Assembly: GCA_021464245.1 (NCBI GenBank)
Contig: JADCRB010000035.1
Span: 280,762 to 344,761 of the forward strand
Direction: 5' to 3'
DNA length: 64,000 bases
Origin: Carallia brachiata
Taxonomy: Eukaryota > Streptophyta > Magnoliopsida > Malpighiales > Rhizophoraceae
Part shown: piece by piece, positions 22,401-33,500 of the stretch
How the letters are laid out: every line of letters begins with the position of its first letter
Numbering within the stretch: position 1 is the stretch's first letter
Program-made: the position numbers and the translations under genes
The notes under the pieces: model-generated
What the model saw: the letters and a program-made list of their open reading frames with translations, nothing else
Told to the model about the DNA's origin: nothing
Databases searched by the model: none

Positions 22401-24680
22401 AACTTACTGCACACCTATTAAACAACACAATGCCTCAATGGAAAAAAATAAAATAAAATAAAAAATTGTACATTGCATGTGGAATCATGAAGAATACTCC
22501 TAAGCTGTGAGGTCTGAAATTTCACTTGAGGATTTGATTTCTTTTTCTAAACAATCTGCTTTATGTGTAGGAAGCAATTCTGAGTTGTTTTGTTGCATAT
22601 CATGCAGGATTTCAAGCTCTGGAGGAGCTATACTACAGAACATGGCTTCATAGGTGCGATGCATATTCCTGTTTGCCTTCAGCACATCTTCTCTTGCAAG
22701 TGTGTGGTAGCACTAGTGTAGAGACAAAAGGGGACGGGAGTAGGAAGACAGAGAATAATACTCATGCTTAATGGCTCACAGCCAGTTTCTCATGCACTCT
22801 TTCCTCTGGTAGAATCCTGTCCATACTTGTGTGGATGAATCTGTGGCTACTAAAGATGCTGAATTCTGGGAAAATTTCACTATTATGGTTTCATAAGTTT
22901 CTCTTACTAAAGCATGGGGCTTGCATAACCTGTAAACACCTTTGAATGAACTTGGATGACCTGGGTGGGCACATGGATTTGTTTTGTTATACACATTAAT
23001 ATGTTCTTTTGCACAAATATTTATGACCTTAATTGGTTTTTTGCTTATAGTGGACAAAGGGTTATTATACAGGAAAGGAGTGGGGACCAGGTAGTAGAGA
23101 ATGTGGTCACCATTCAGGTACAGATAGCTGAAAGCTTACATTTATTAATTAGCAGTAGACTTTGTTGATGTGGTCTTTAGGGAAAGTTTTAGTTTGCTGT
23201 CTGTTACCAAGGATTTAATGCTTGATTCTAACTTTGTTTCAAGCTCTTCATGGAAAATATTGATTGTTTTATGCCCCATTGTTCATAGGCTTTAAAGCTT
23301 AGATGTGTTGTCCTTTCATTTAGCAAGTTCCATAAGCATTGTATCGGGGAAATAAGTCTGCAGAAAATTTTCTGCTATATAAAGAAATAAAATAAAATAG
23401 TAAACTGAAAGACCAGAAGATTTTAGGATATTTGTTTCCAATAGACAAATGAGATAATTGGATTATCTAATTCTATACACAAATATTAATTCACTGGCCT
23501 AATCCATATAATCTGGTCAGAATTATGATTAGAAGATCGTTGTAGGATAGTTGACCAATGCTTACAATACAGTTGACTGCCGTTGGATTTCAAATACAGT
23601 CGTAACATACTGTAAGTATCATGCTGCCATTTATGAGATTGCAATTATGTGTAAATTTTCTGTAATTGAATTGTTTTGCCTGTAGGGATTGACATCCTCA
23701 GGATATTGCTGGCAATCGGTGAAGACAATCAAATGTGTGAGCTTCATCCTGATGGCAATAGGTAGAGTGTTGTTGCTTGTTAAATAATTCTATCTGTATT
23801 TTGCATATTATGATGTGTAGCAATTGCAAGGGTATAATGTATGTAGTTCATATAGGCTTGAGATATGCATGTCAACTACTTATCAAGCAACACGGCATAT
23901 GTATTGGTTCACATCAAAGCATTCTCCATTTGACTGAGAAGCGGGAACCCGCTAGAATTTCCTATAGACAATGAGATGAGCAAAGAGGTTCTTAGGCATA
24001 TGTAGTGGTTCCAAGTTGTGCAGAATCCCTGATTGCATGTTAAGCAAGACTTCGAGAGGGATGTGCTTAACAAATGTTGTCACTGCATGCTATTTTTTTA
24101 TCCAAATAGAGACCAACCTGCATGAAGTCCCCAGTTTCAAAAAATTACTGATGCCTATTTTACATTGAAAAGGCAGCCAAAATGGTAATGCGCTGAAATT
24201 TTATCCTTGCAACTGGATAAGAAATTGAAAATGTAGTACCTTTTGAATCGAGATTCCGGAAAATCTTGTAAATCTGCAACTTGTCTCCTGCATGATCTTC
24301 CCCTTCTTTCTTATCAGTGATAGTTCTTCGGTTGTTATATTCCTTAGGCTGGTTGTATACTGTATTGATTAGCAATCTTGAATGTTGTGGTGGTTCTGTT
24401 GCTTTCTTTGTTTAATAATCATTTGTGATGACGGTAATAGTAGAGAGCCACGGCTCTTAGGCACAAGGGAGCCGCGGCTCCCTTTATTTTTAGGGGCCCC
24501 ATTATTTTTAGAGGTCCCCCCTCTAAATAAGGGTGCCGTGGTCCCTAATGAGGCTCATGTGATAATTCTGTATTCAGTGCTATCCTGAGTATCCTCACAC
24601 TGTAATTAACAAGACGTCGTATCTGGGATGATTGCAGTTTTGACTTCTTAAAGGGACTTGTCCGAAGGAAACTTGAATAA
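19014..24680 (+). CDS. HCS1: Biotin-protein ligase (holocarboxylase synthetase), organelle/cytosol; two single-base frame breaks
   Basis: The enzyme attaches biotin to carboxylases (acetyl-CoA carboxylase BCCP, methylcrotonyl-CoA carboxylase) via biotinyl-AMP. Exons are 19014-19143, 20389-20656, 20739-20800, 20884-21032, 21441-21560, 21697-21849, 22608-22653, 23051-23117, 23686-23761 and 24638-24680, all GT/AG, for about 371 residues with the frame restored (Arabidopsis 367). Exon 1 codes a Ser/Thr/Arg-rich, acid-poor presequence (MPLITCWRLF to IATA) typical of a transit peptide. MDSAS (residue 45) matches the internal cytosolic start in Arabidopsis. Motifs are the biotin/ATP loop GRGRSKNVWESPVG (about 152-165), KIKWPNDL (about 211-218), GVGLNIDNEEPT, and the C-terminal GLVRRK. 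Exon 5 lacks one base (TAA at 21459-21461) and exon 9 lacks one T near 23705. Both probably reflect sequence errors. Confidence 0.95.
19379..19418. repeat. (TA)n microsatellite in HCS1 intron 1
   Basis: An uninterrupted TA dinucleotide run of about 40 bases lies inside the first intron of HCS1. Confidence 0.95.
19430..19960 (+). pseudogene. Coding-like relic inside HCS1 intron 1, unidentified
   Basis: About 500 bases with higher GC than the rest of the intron and long overlapping open frames on the + strand. One frame reads SRLEIAEKLEEAGKTIEASV, continuing to a TAA at about 19717; it then continues as IAPRKEKQMIARRVALWVG and on to a TAA at 19955-19957. There are no obvious introns, so it could be a degenerate processed copy of some other gene. 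I do not recognise the family. It could also be part of an alternative HCS1 leader, because an unspliced intron 1 would include it. Confidence 0.35.
24440..24555. repeat. Cluster of GC-rich palindromes in the last HCS1 intron
   Basis: The stretch holds a perfect 20-base palindrome, AAGGGAGCCGCGGCTCCCTT, at 24465-24484. Just upstream is GAGCC-AC-GGCTC, and just downstream are a GGGGCCCC palindrome and a TTTAGAGG/CCTCTAAA inverted pair. A further GTGCCGTGGTCCCT segment near 24530-24545 is partly complementary to the first unit. The surroundings are AT-rich. It resembles a foldback or MITE-type insertion or its remnant. Confidence 0.5.
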
Positions 24681-27500
24681 AAGAAGATTCTTGGGAACTC
24701 GTTTCTCCCCACAGCTGGAGGCAAATTTCACGTCGACTCGTGCTATTGGTTTATTTTTCTAGCTTTATGTGTGCGATAAAATTTATGAAAATCTTTGCCT
24801 AATTTATTGGACCAGATTTATATAGTATGGCATTTTGTACAGTTCGATTATCAAATTGCATATTTCCAGTTTGTCGCATTCCATGTACGTACCGGCTCAA
24901 GGTTTTAATGGTAATCAGTCGTACAAGTTAAAATTCGTTTCCTCTTGCCAGCTATAAGATGGGTACAAAATAGCATCTCTGTAAAATTGGTGGTATCATA
25001 AGGTAGAAAATGATAACCCCGTTGGCACTACTTGGCAGGCAGAACCTCTCCTTTGAGTCACTGTATATTGCTGAAACATGTAAGGGAAGGAAGCTTCCGT
25101 CCCAATGGAGGTAGCCTGTGTTTTTGACCTAACCTGTAGTTTGTGTGGGGTGATGACAATGTATACTATAAAAAAAAATAATAATTATAAAGTTGGAATT
25201 TTTAATTCAACTCACTGACAGATTAACTCAACTTTAAATAAGAAAAAAAAAAAAAAAGAAAACCTTTCAGTGGGGTTTAGTTAAAATTGATAAAAATGAT
25301 CAAATATATTTGTACCATAATCTTTGCTTGTGATAGGTTAAAAAAATGTGAGTAAAAATAGTAAGCATAAAAATAATAGAATGGCTAACAAGTTTGGCAT
25401 TATGACAACTAGATGAAACATTATTGGTAATTATTCTTGCCCTTGATTCACGCCTTGTGAGGTTTGAAGGGTAGTTAGATACGAATGTGAGGCTTTACTT
25501 TTATTTTTTATACATAGAAATTATTTATGTGACCGGAAGTCCACGTCTTTTGAGTCACAATAAAATAATTTTTATATTATACTAAATCTTGTTCCACATA
25601 AAATTAAATATTATAAATTAAAATAGTAAACAAAGGAACAAGACTCACATAATAGTTCCTTTCCAAGGCGATGATTGTCCAGACACAGTTATGTCCTAAT
25701 GATTGTGGAGTATCCACCTCTTTTCCTGCAACGTGCACCCCGACTTGCATTAGTCTTAGTGCAGTAGTACATGTAGGATGCAGCTGTGTTTTTCCCGAAG
25801 GAAAAAAAGGAACAAGACCCCACGACACCCCACAAAGCAACACATGGGACAAAAAGCTAAGTTGACGTACTGTTGTATTGGCCTAAATCCAGTGTAGCCG
25901 TCCAGCTTACAGTTGTCTCCATCGTGACAGTGACGAGGATTGAGGTTGGCCATCGTTAAAAGGCTGAAAATGCGTTAGCCCGAAGTTAAAGGACTTGATG
26001 TAAGGATAAAATTGATAGATATACGTGAAACCTTATATATTGTGTTGTGTAAGCAGTAAATCCTTTCAGTGTATTTGATGTTTTATATTTTTTACCGACT
26101 TGTATTATTCATTTGTAAGATTGATTCATAAGATGACAGTTTTCCTTTTAGCATGCTTCTCTTACGGGTCCCCCACAACGCTTAGGAATGTAAAGTTGCA
26201 GTTTTTGGCTGTCTTTGGCTTGTCTTGCCTGATGTACGTGTGGGGTTTAAACGCATTCTGCTTTTTCGTGGGGCTGCACGCAAACGTTGGTAATCATTTG
26301 TCCATTTTTTGCACTATGGTGGGTATTGGCCATAATAATGCTATTCTGAGAGTTGTAACTCAATTGTTCAAGTAACCAAATATGCTGTGGTGAACATTGG
26401 CATGGTTGTCCTAATTGACAGCATAATTCATTTGAGAGAGCAAACAAACCAGTAGTCTTCAAAAACTTCGTAGTTAATCCTTAATAAATTCTTACCATCA
26501 GCTTCAATTTTCAGAGAGAGAGAGAGAGAGAGTCAGTTGTATCAAAATGACTACAAAAGTGCTACAGAGTGACTTGATGCCCCTTGGTGAATATGTGTGA
26601 TTGTGGGCACATGGGATATATTTTGGCCTGAAGCTGTGCGACAATTCAACAACGACAACTATTGGTGGTCCTGATTGACGCACAGATAGCAATAATTAAC
26701 ATTGTACACGTTGGATTCATTTAGTTTAGCACTACATGTAGACTGTGAAGCGTAAAGTGTGATCAGCATTCCAAGGTCGGTGTTAGTGTCCTAGCAATCT
26801 TTCGATGTCCGTGAAAAAAAGAGATTCCACGTTTTCTTCCGATGTATGGTAGTCAAGTGGGAAGACTCTGAATGCAGGCCGAGAATTGGACAAGAAGTCT
26901 AAAGCAATTAAAGTAATCGAGATCAGAGTTCAAGACGGATAAGATCCAGTCAAAGACTTGCTTTTCATCAACGGAAAATATTAGTGGCCAAACTCTTTTG
27001 TTCTAAACATGTTCCAGATTTTTTATTTATGTAACAAACAATATATTTTATATAATCATAATAATAAAAAATAATATAAAAAATATTATTATTATTTTAT
27101 TCATATTTTTTAATTACAATTATATAAAATATATAAACTGTTGCACAAATCACCTAATATTTGAATGCAATTATTGGTGGCATGTAATAAAGTTCATCAA
27201 TCAATCACATGCATCACTGCCATCATTGCTGGACCAATGGAAATTATTCTTTTTAATTTTCACTCGCTTTTTAATTTTTTTATTTATATAATTCACTCAT
27301 AATTAAATATAATAAAATTTATTTTATTAATTTTTTATTTTAAATATATTCTATTTATTATATATAATTTAAAATAATAAATACATTATACTAAAAAATA
27401 TTAAAATAAAAATACTCATATAAAATAATTCTAATTGAACTAATCTTTTATATTAATATAATTCATTTATAACTTAAAATCATGTGATAAATTAACGAAA
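24681..27500. other. Intergenic after HCS1, no supported gene
   Basis: The first few hundred bases are probably HCS1 3' UTR. Further on lie poly-A tracts (near 25243-25257), a (GA)n run at 26513-26532 and very AT-rich DNA at 27000-27500. Open frames in 25600-26400 overlap on both strands, start at non-ATG codons and resemble nothing I know. Confidence 0.5.
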
Positions 27501-27579
27501 AAATTATGTTGTGCATCTTGTATTAACAACCAGCACCGTGAATACAACCGCTGTAATGCATCCGCTGATGTGGATTTAC

Positions 27580-27883
27580 GGAATTAACTTTGCCACGTCA
27601 TCCATAGATCACCGCAGGCACAGGCGCCTGCAGCTGCAGCAAGATTTTCATTGCCATGTCCGTCGTTTTTGTCTCATTAGAACGCAGAAGGGAGCGTGCG
27701 CTGACTACCATACCAAAAGATTTCCAAATTCTCTGCCACGTGGCACACAGCCAGGCCTCTTACAACCGCTGCCCCATATAGAGCCGACACGTGTACAAAA
27801 TTCGTTGTGTTTCTTCATCCGCTCGTTCGTCAGACTTTTTTGACGGTGACAATGCAAACAATAGTCAAGTTCCAGACAGCCAG
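27580..27883 (+). promoter_or_regulatory. Orphan G-box promoter with a short possible first exon
   Basis: This GC-richer island carries three ACGT-core elements: GCCACGTCA at 27592-27600, the perfect palindrome TGCCACGTGGCA at 27734-27745, and ACACGTGT at 27787-27794. A TATA-like CATATAG lies at about 27776. Downstream, ATG 27852 starts a short frame, MQTIVKFQTA, ending at a fair donor (CCAG before GTACGC at 27884). Clustered G-boxes are typical of ABA- or light-responsive plant promoters (bZIP/bHLH targets). No later exon is visible in the AT-rich DNA that follows, so the gene may be truncated. Confidence 0.4.
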
Positions 27884-30190
27884 GTACGCATGATTTTCCT
27901 GTGCCCCTGTTTTTTTTTTTGGATGCTGTTATATAGCCGGGATAAATTTGTCAGAGATATTTTTTCAATGCAACTCAATAAATTTATTATGTAATTATAT
28001 CCATTACAAAGATAGTAAAAGGAAATTTTTTTTTAATTTTTTTATATAATAAATTTATATAATTATAATTAATTTTTAATTAGTTCTATTTTAAAAATTT
28101 ATCCGAACATTTTTCTTCTAATCATGCAACTTTTTCATTTTTTAACGGCAAAAAAAAATTTATTAGGAGTATAGTGATTATCAAATTTATGGATTGAGAT
28201 TAGTTTTTATACTGTTGAAATCTTTATTCAACCTCACTTATAGAGAGACTTCATATTAAAATATTTTTAGACTTAAAATGAATCTTTCTCATGTCTAATT
28301 TTAATGTTAACAAATTTTAAATTTAATACTGTATTCATATTTAAATTTTGTTTAAATCAAAAAAGTGCGAGTTAGTGGATTTAAATTCAAATTAATATAA
28401 TGTGACCCCGTATTACTTTTCATAATTTCTTTGAGATTATATTTTGTAGAAATTATGGAGAATTCGAATTTTGAGCTAGCACATTTCCTGACCACCTTTT
28501 TTGTTTTGTTTAAAGCCAATGTAGTTTGTTGCTCATTAATTTCCTTGTTGTAAATAAAATTTGAAATAAGTTTCGTAATTGGTCCAAAAAAAATAAGAAA
28601 CAAGTCGAGTATATGCCATAAATTTACACTATATGTATATTAATAGATGAAAAAGATCTCAATTAAAAGATACACAAGAATTTATTCTTTTCTCAAAATT
28701 AAAATATAAGACTATTGAGATATATTTTAAAAAATAGGTAAAAAAATTCCATGAAAGAATATGAAAAAGAAAAAAAAATAAAAGTTATGTTTCTTTGTAA
28801 TAACATTAAAATCCAAAATCAAATTTTAATTTCTTTCCCTATAACCTCACCAAACTTAATATTTGGAACGAGGTCTGAAATACTCATAGAAAATATTCCT
28901 TTGTTCAATCAACTAGACAATATATATATATGAATATAATTTCTTTTTCTTCCACTTTTTTTTTTTATTAAAAATTTTCTTGACGTTACAACATATTGGA
29001 GTATATTTTCTTGAATTTATTTAAGGGACTATTTTGAGCATGCGATTGATCCCAAGCGTCTCACAGAAGCAAAGGTCCTCCGACGATTACTGTCGCTGCC
29101 GAAAGCAGCTGGTCGATTCCAAAATATTTTATAGTTTCGGCGGCAACGAAAAGGAGAATATTGTGGGCAAGAATTCAAATCGATATTTGGTAGATCTTGA
29201 AGGAGACAGAGCCTGGTGACTGGGTACAGTGAGAGCTGTAATTGCGGCTGTTTGGATCTTGGGGATAATTTTTTTCCGGAGATGGCTCCACTGGTTTCGC
29301 CGCAGATCGGCCTGTACAGTTTCGTTGTGTTTCTGGGCGAAGAGAAAGGTGACGTCAGCCATTTAACGTAAGCGATTATCCCATAAATTAAAAATATTTT
29401 TTTAACAAAAAAAAATGTATTTTCGGATAATTGTATTTATAGACTAAAAGCAAAATTATTTCTCGTCTTTGCCATTTAATTTTTAACATGAGTAACGCCC
29501 ATGATAAGTGATTATATAATTTTATTTAATAATTTTAATAATTTATTAATAATTTATTTTTTATGAATTTTATTATTAAAAATTTATGTGATTTTATTAT
29601 TATTTTAAAATTATTTTTTTCTTCTAACATTATACCCAATAACTATTGAATCAGAGGATTTCACGTCCGCATTTAACTGAACTTTTCAAATTTATTTTTA
29701 AAGCGTAGAGATGTCAGCTATTGTGAGTAATTTAAATTTATAAAGCATTATTTCGGTGGTAACTCTTCGTTCCTCGTCTAAAAAATTTGGAATACAAATT
29801 TTACTGAATTTTTTTTGAGTGATACATAAATACAATATAACTCTTATTTAAAACTTATAATTTTTCTTAGATTTAAATTGAAACATCTAAATTCTTTTTT
29901 TCAAAAAAGCACTTTTGTTTTTGTCGTGGAGCACATATTTTAATTTTGAACGCTCGTATATATCTTAGTAATTTTATCTTAAATTTTATCTTAAGATGAA
30001 CTGTAATTATCATTTTTAAAATAAAAAATTAATATTTTTAAATTAAAAAATTATAAATATTTTAAAAATAATAATTTTAATTTTAACTAAAATAAGTCTT
30101 GGAGCACAAAATATCGAAATACTAATTTTTTTTCTTCAATTTTTTCAATAAGTTTCAACGCCAATTTGCCAATTGCCACCAAAAAGAAGG
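27884..30190. other. AT-rich intergenic region, no supported gene
   Basis: Mostly AT-rich sequence. A GC-richer island at about 29040-29370 has open frames on both strands. One + strand reading, MAPLVSPQIGLYSFVVFLG, from ATG 29281 loosely recalls the N-terminus of plant DUF1218 membrane proteins, but it runs out after about 28 residues, and no following exon is visible. I do not annotate it as a gene. Confidence 0.4.
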
Positions 30191-30522
30191 ATTCCTTCGG
30201 TCTCCCCTTACTCCTTCTCTTCCTCTCTCTCTCTCTCCACCGATCTTCTCGCTAATTTTGGATTTCTCTCTCTCTAGCTCTCGACGTGGCTTTCTCTTTT
30301 TCCTTTATTTCTGTAACCGCTTTCTCCATTTCTCTCTTACGTACTTTTCTCTGAGAAAAAAAGAAACCGTAGGAAAAAATTGAATAGCATGAAAATTCTA
30401 TTCGCTACCGCCGTTATGCGCCGTCTTTTCGCCGTCTTCCCTCCGGACTTTGCCCGTATTCTTCTCCCTCTCGCTTACTGATTTTATTATTATTATTATT
30501 ATTATTTGGTTTTCGTCCTTCC
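30190..30522 (+). promoter_or_regulatory. Pyrimidine-rich leader/core promoter of the ORP1 gene
   Basis: CT-rich tracts (30199-30240 and 30265-30310), followed by an ATT trinucleotide run at 30485-30507 just before the ATG at 30523. Y-patch-like pyrimidine tracts are common near plant transcription starts. The exact start site cannot be set from sequence alone. Confidence 0.4.
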
Positions 30523-33500
30523 ATGCATCCGTTTGCTGCATCTCAACCGTATCCGATCACTCCCCTGCCAAGCCGTTGACGGACATCCCGATGGCAATCA
30601 CATCCAGATCCGACCCGAATGCCCGATCATTCGCCGCCGTATCTCGAGACCACATTCATCTCGTGAACCACCATAACCACACCGCGAGCGGCAACGGCAT
30701 CGACGCAGTAAAACAACAACAACAACAACCAGAACAGATTGAGTCAGCGTGGGGGCGGCGGCTAACGCGGGGTCAGGGCGGGAGCCGCAGGTGGACGTGA
30801 AGATAAACGACATCGTAGGGAATGGCATTTCAGGGATTCTGTACAAGTGGGTGAATTACGGCAAAGGTTGGAGGCCGAGGTGGTTCGTTCTGCAGGACGG
30901 CGTGTTGTCGTATTATAAAATTCATGGACCTGATAAGATTGTAGTTAGCCAGGAGACCGAGAAAGGATCCAAAGTCATCGGCGAGGAGTCTATGAAAAGG
31001 ATCTCCAGGCCCAGGATTGGTAACTCTCTGCCCAGGCGCAAGCCCGTCGGCGAAATCCATCTTAAGGTTTTTAATTCTCTCAATTCATTTGCTTGACTTG
31101 TCATTTTTTTTTTTCAATGGATTTATTAATTCTCAATCCCCCTTTTTTTTTTTTTTTTTTTTACGTTTTTGGTGTTTGATGCTTTTTTTATTTTTTAATA
31201 AATTGAAAATTTGATTTTCTTTGAAGACCAAGAGCAGAGCATGTGGTCTGATTCAGTTCCTTTCAATGCAGAAAGAAAATTTGAAATTGTGATTGATATA
31301 GATTTTTTTAGTATAGTTAACTTTATTTATGCAATAAACGGTTTAATGCAACTAAGAAATGCTAATCGAGATCAATTGTTCATTTGTTGGAGCGGCTTCA
31401 ATGCATTCAACTCCATTTTTTTTATTTGTTTCTTGACATTTGCATGCTTTTCGTATTTCATATAATTATGCGGGGTAGTTTTAGGGATTTTAAGAATTAG
31501 AATAACTGATAGAACTGATGTTTTTAGGTGTCGTCCATCCGTGAGAGCAGATCAGACGATAAGAAATTTTCAATTTTTACTGGCACAAAGAGGCTTCACT
31601 TGAGAGCAGAGACACGAGAGGATCGTCTGGTTTGGATGGAGGCATTGCAGGCCGTGAAGGACATGTTCCCTCGTTTGTCAAACAGTGAACTGATGGCTCC
31701 TTTAGACATTCAGGCTGTCTCAACTGAGAAACTGAGGCAGCAACTTCAAGAAGAGGGCTTGAGTGAGGCTGCCATCAAGGACTGCGAACAGATTGTGAGG
31801 AGTGAATTTGCATCCCTGCAGAACCAGATTGTGCTGCTCAAGCAAAAGCAGTGGCTCCTTATTGAGACACTGCGGCAGTTAGAGGTAAATGTGATAAAAA
31901 GTAGAAAAGAACATGCCATTTGGATTCGAAGCTCTTCCACATCTTCTGCTTCTAGAGTTTCTGTGATTTCCACTTAATTTCTTTTTTCAGACAGTAGAAG
32001 TGTAATAGTTGCAGAAGGTGGAGGCGTTTTGCATGATTGGTTTCTGTTTGTTTTGGTTCATTTTTTGTACACGAGTCCAATTGGAGGTGGGAAACCCACA
32101 TTTGTGTTTTTTTTTAATATAATAAATAATTCATTTTATTTACATTTCAACTGAAGTTGACTGGTGATGCTTGATGCAGCCGTTGAATATGCTTATGCAC
32201 ATTAGAATTTTTTCTGTTTGGTTCCTTTGTTTGAATACTGTAGACATACACGTTTGCAAGATAAAATAATCTCTTTGTAATTCTGCCTGGGGTTCTTTTT
32301 GTGGTTTTGGTTTATCCGGAGAATTTCCTTTAAGCCCCTTGAAATGTTTGATGCATCATTAATGATGAAGCATGGAATGTGAATGCCCTTTAGAAGTTGA
32401 AGGCTGAACGTGCCACTGGTTATATGCTTATCCCTGCTTTGGTGTTTAGTGTTGTCATTTCTTTGAATGCACATTTGCGTAGCCTTGAGGAGCTTTTCAG
32501 GGCATAAAATGTCCGTGTGAATTTTTCCAAAACTATAAACTGCCCTGGATGCTTAAAGGTCTGGTCCTTTGGTGGAAAATTTAAGAATAATCTAATCTTT
32601 TCTTAAAAACTTGTCTGAGGTGGTCAATGACAGCTGTAAACATTGGTGATTAGTTTTAAGAAGCTTATAGTTTGCACTGTTATGTTAAGTTGTACTGAAG
32701 TTGTAAGAGATGTGTGGACAGAGCTTTTTCTTTTTATTTTTTTAGCTAGTGGAGAAGCTTATTTTTGGACTTGGGGATTTCTGAATTAGGTCCTTTTACT
32801 AATTTTGTAAGGTAGCTTGTGCAACTTGCTACGAAGTTTATGATGTATGTTTGCTTATGCTCCTAAAAGGGCATCACAGGTGCATGAGTCTCCACTTTGC
32901 TAGAGTTTGTGGAGGGTCGTCTATTGTGCTCACCTTATCCTTAAATATGCAAAGAGGCTGGTTCCTGATCACAAAGCAGCAACCTTACTGTTGGTCTCTC
33001 GCCCTTTACTCTCTTATGCCTCTGTCAAATGCAAATATCCTTTTGTTTTGTCATTTTTGTGAGTATTGACCTGTTTGTGACATTATGGGAAGTACTTTTT
33101 ATGATTTTGTATGCCCAAGGGCGAGCCTTCTTATGTCTTTTCACGGACTTTATTGGTCTTCTAGATCATGGATGCTGTGTCAGTTTTCTCTCCTCTCTTT
33201 GTGCCGTCTTTGTATACTTCCAATGTATTTGCAGGTGTCTTATTTTTTGTAAATCTTGGATTATGGCTAGTTATGAGAACAAAGGGCATATTATTGTCCA
33301 AATGTAATTTTAAGATCTCGCTTTTCTAAGGTACTAGAAAGGTTTGTCAAATAAGTGCAACAGAAAGGGCACCCCTGTGATTTTCTGTCAAACATACAAT
33401 AGCCAGCATTTTTCTTCCTGTAGAGCATAGACTCATAGTCCAAAATGGTACTCGCAAGGCTGGCCAACTAGATTCTAAAAGGCATTCCTTTATTATTGAA

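Noticed and set aside
25600..26460. Overlapping open frames on both strands
   Set aside because: Several start at TTG or other non-ATG codons, overlap each other, and show no recognisable motif or splice pattern.
29034..29362. Possible first exon of a DUF1218-type membrane protein
   Set aside because: Only about 28 residues and no following exon; the similarity is a vague impression.
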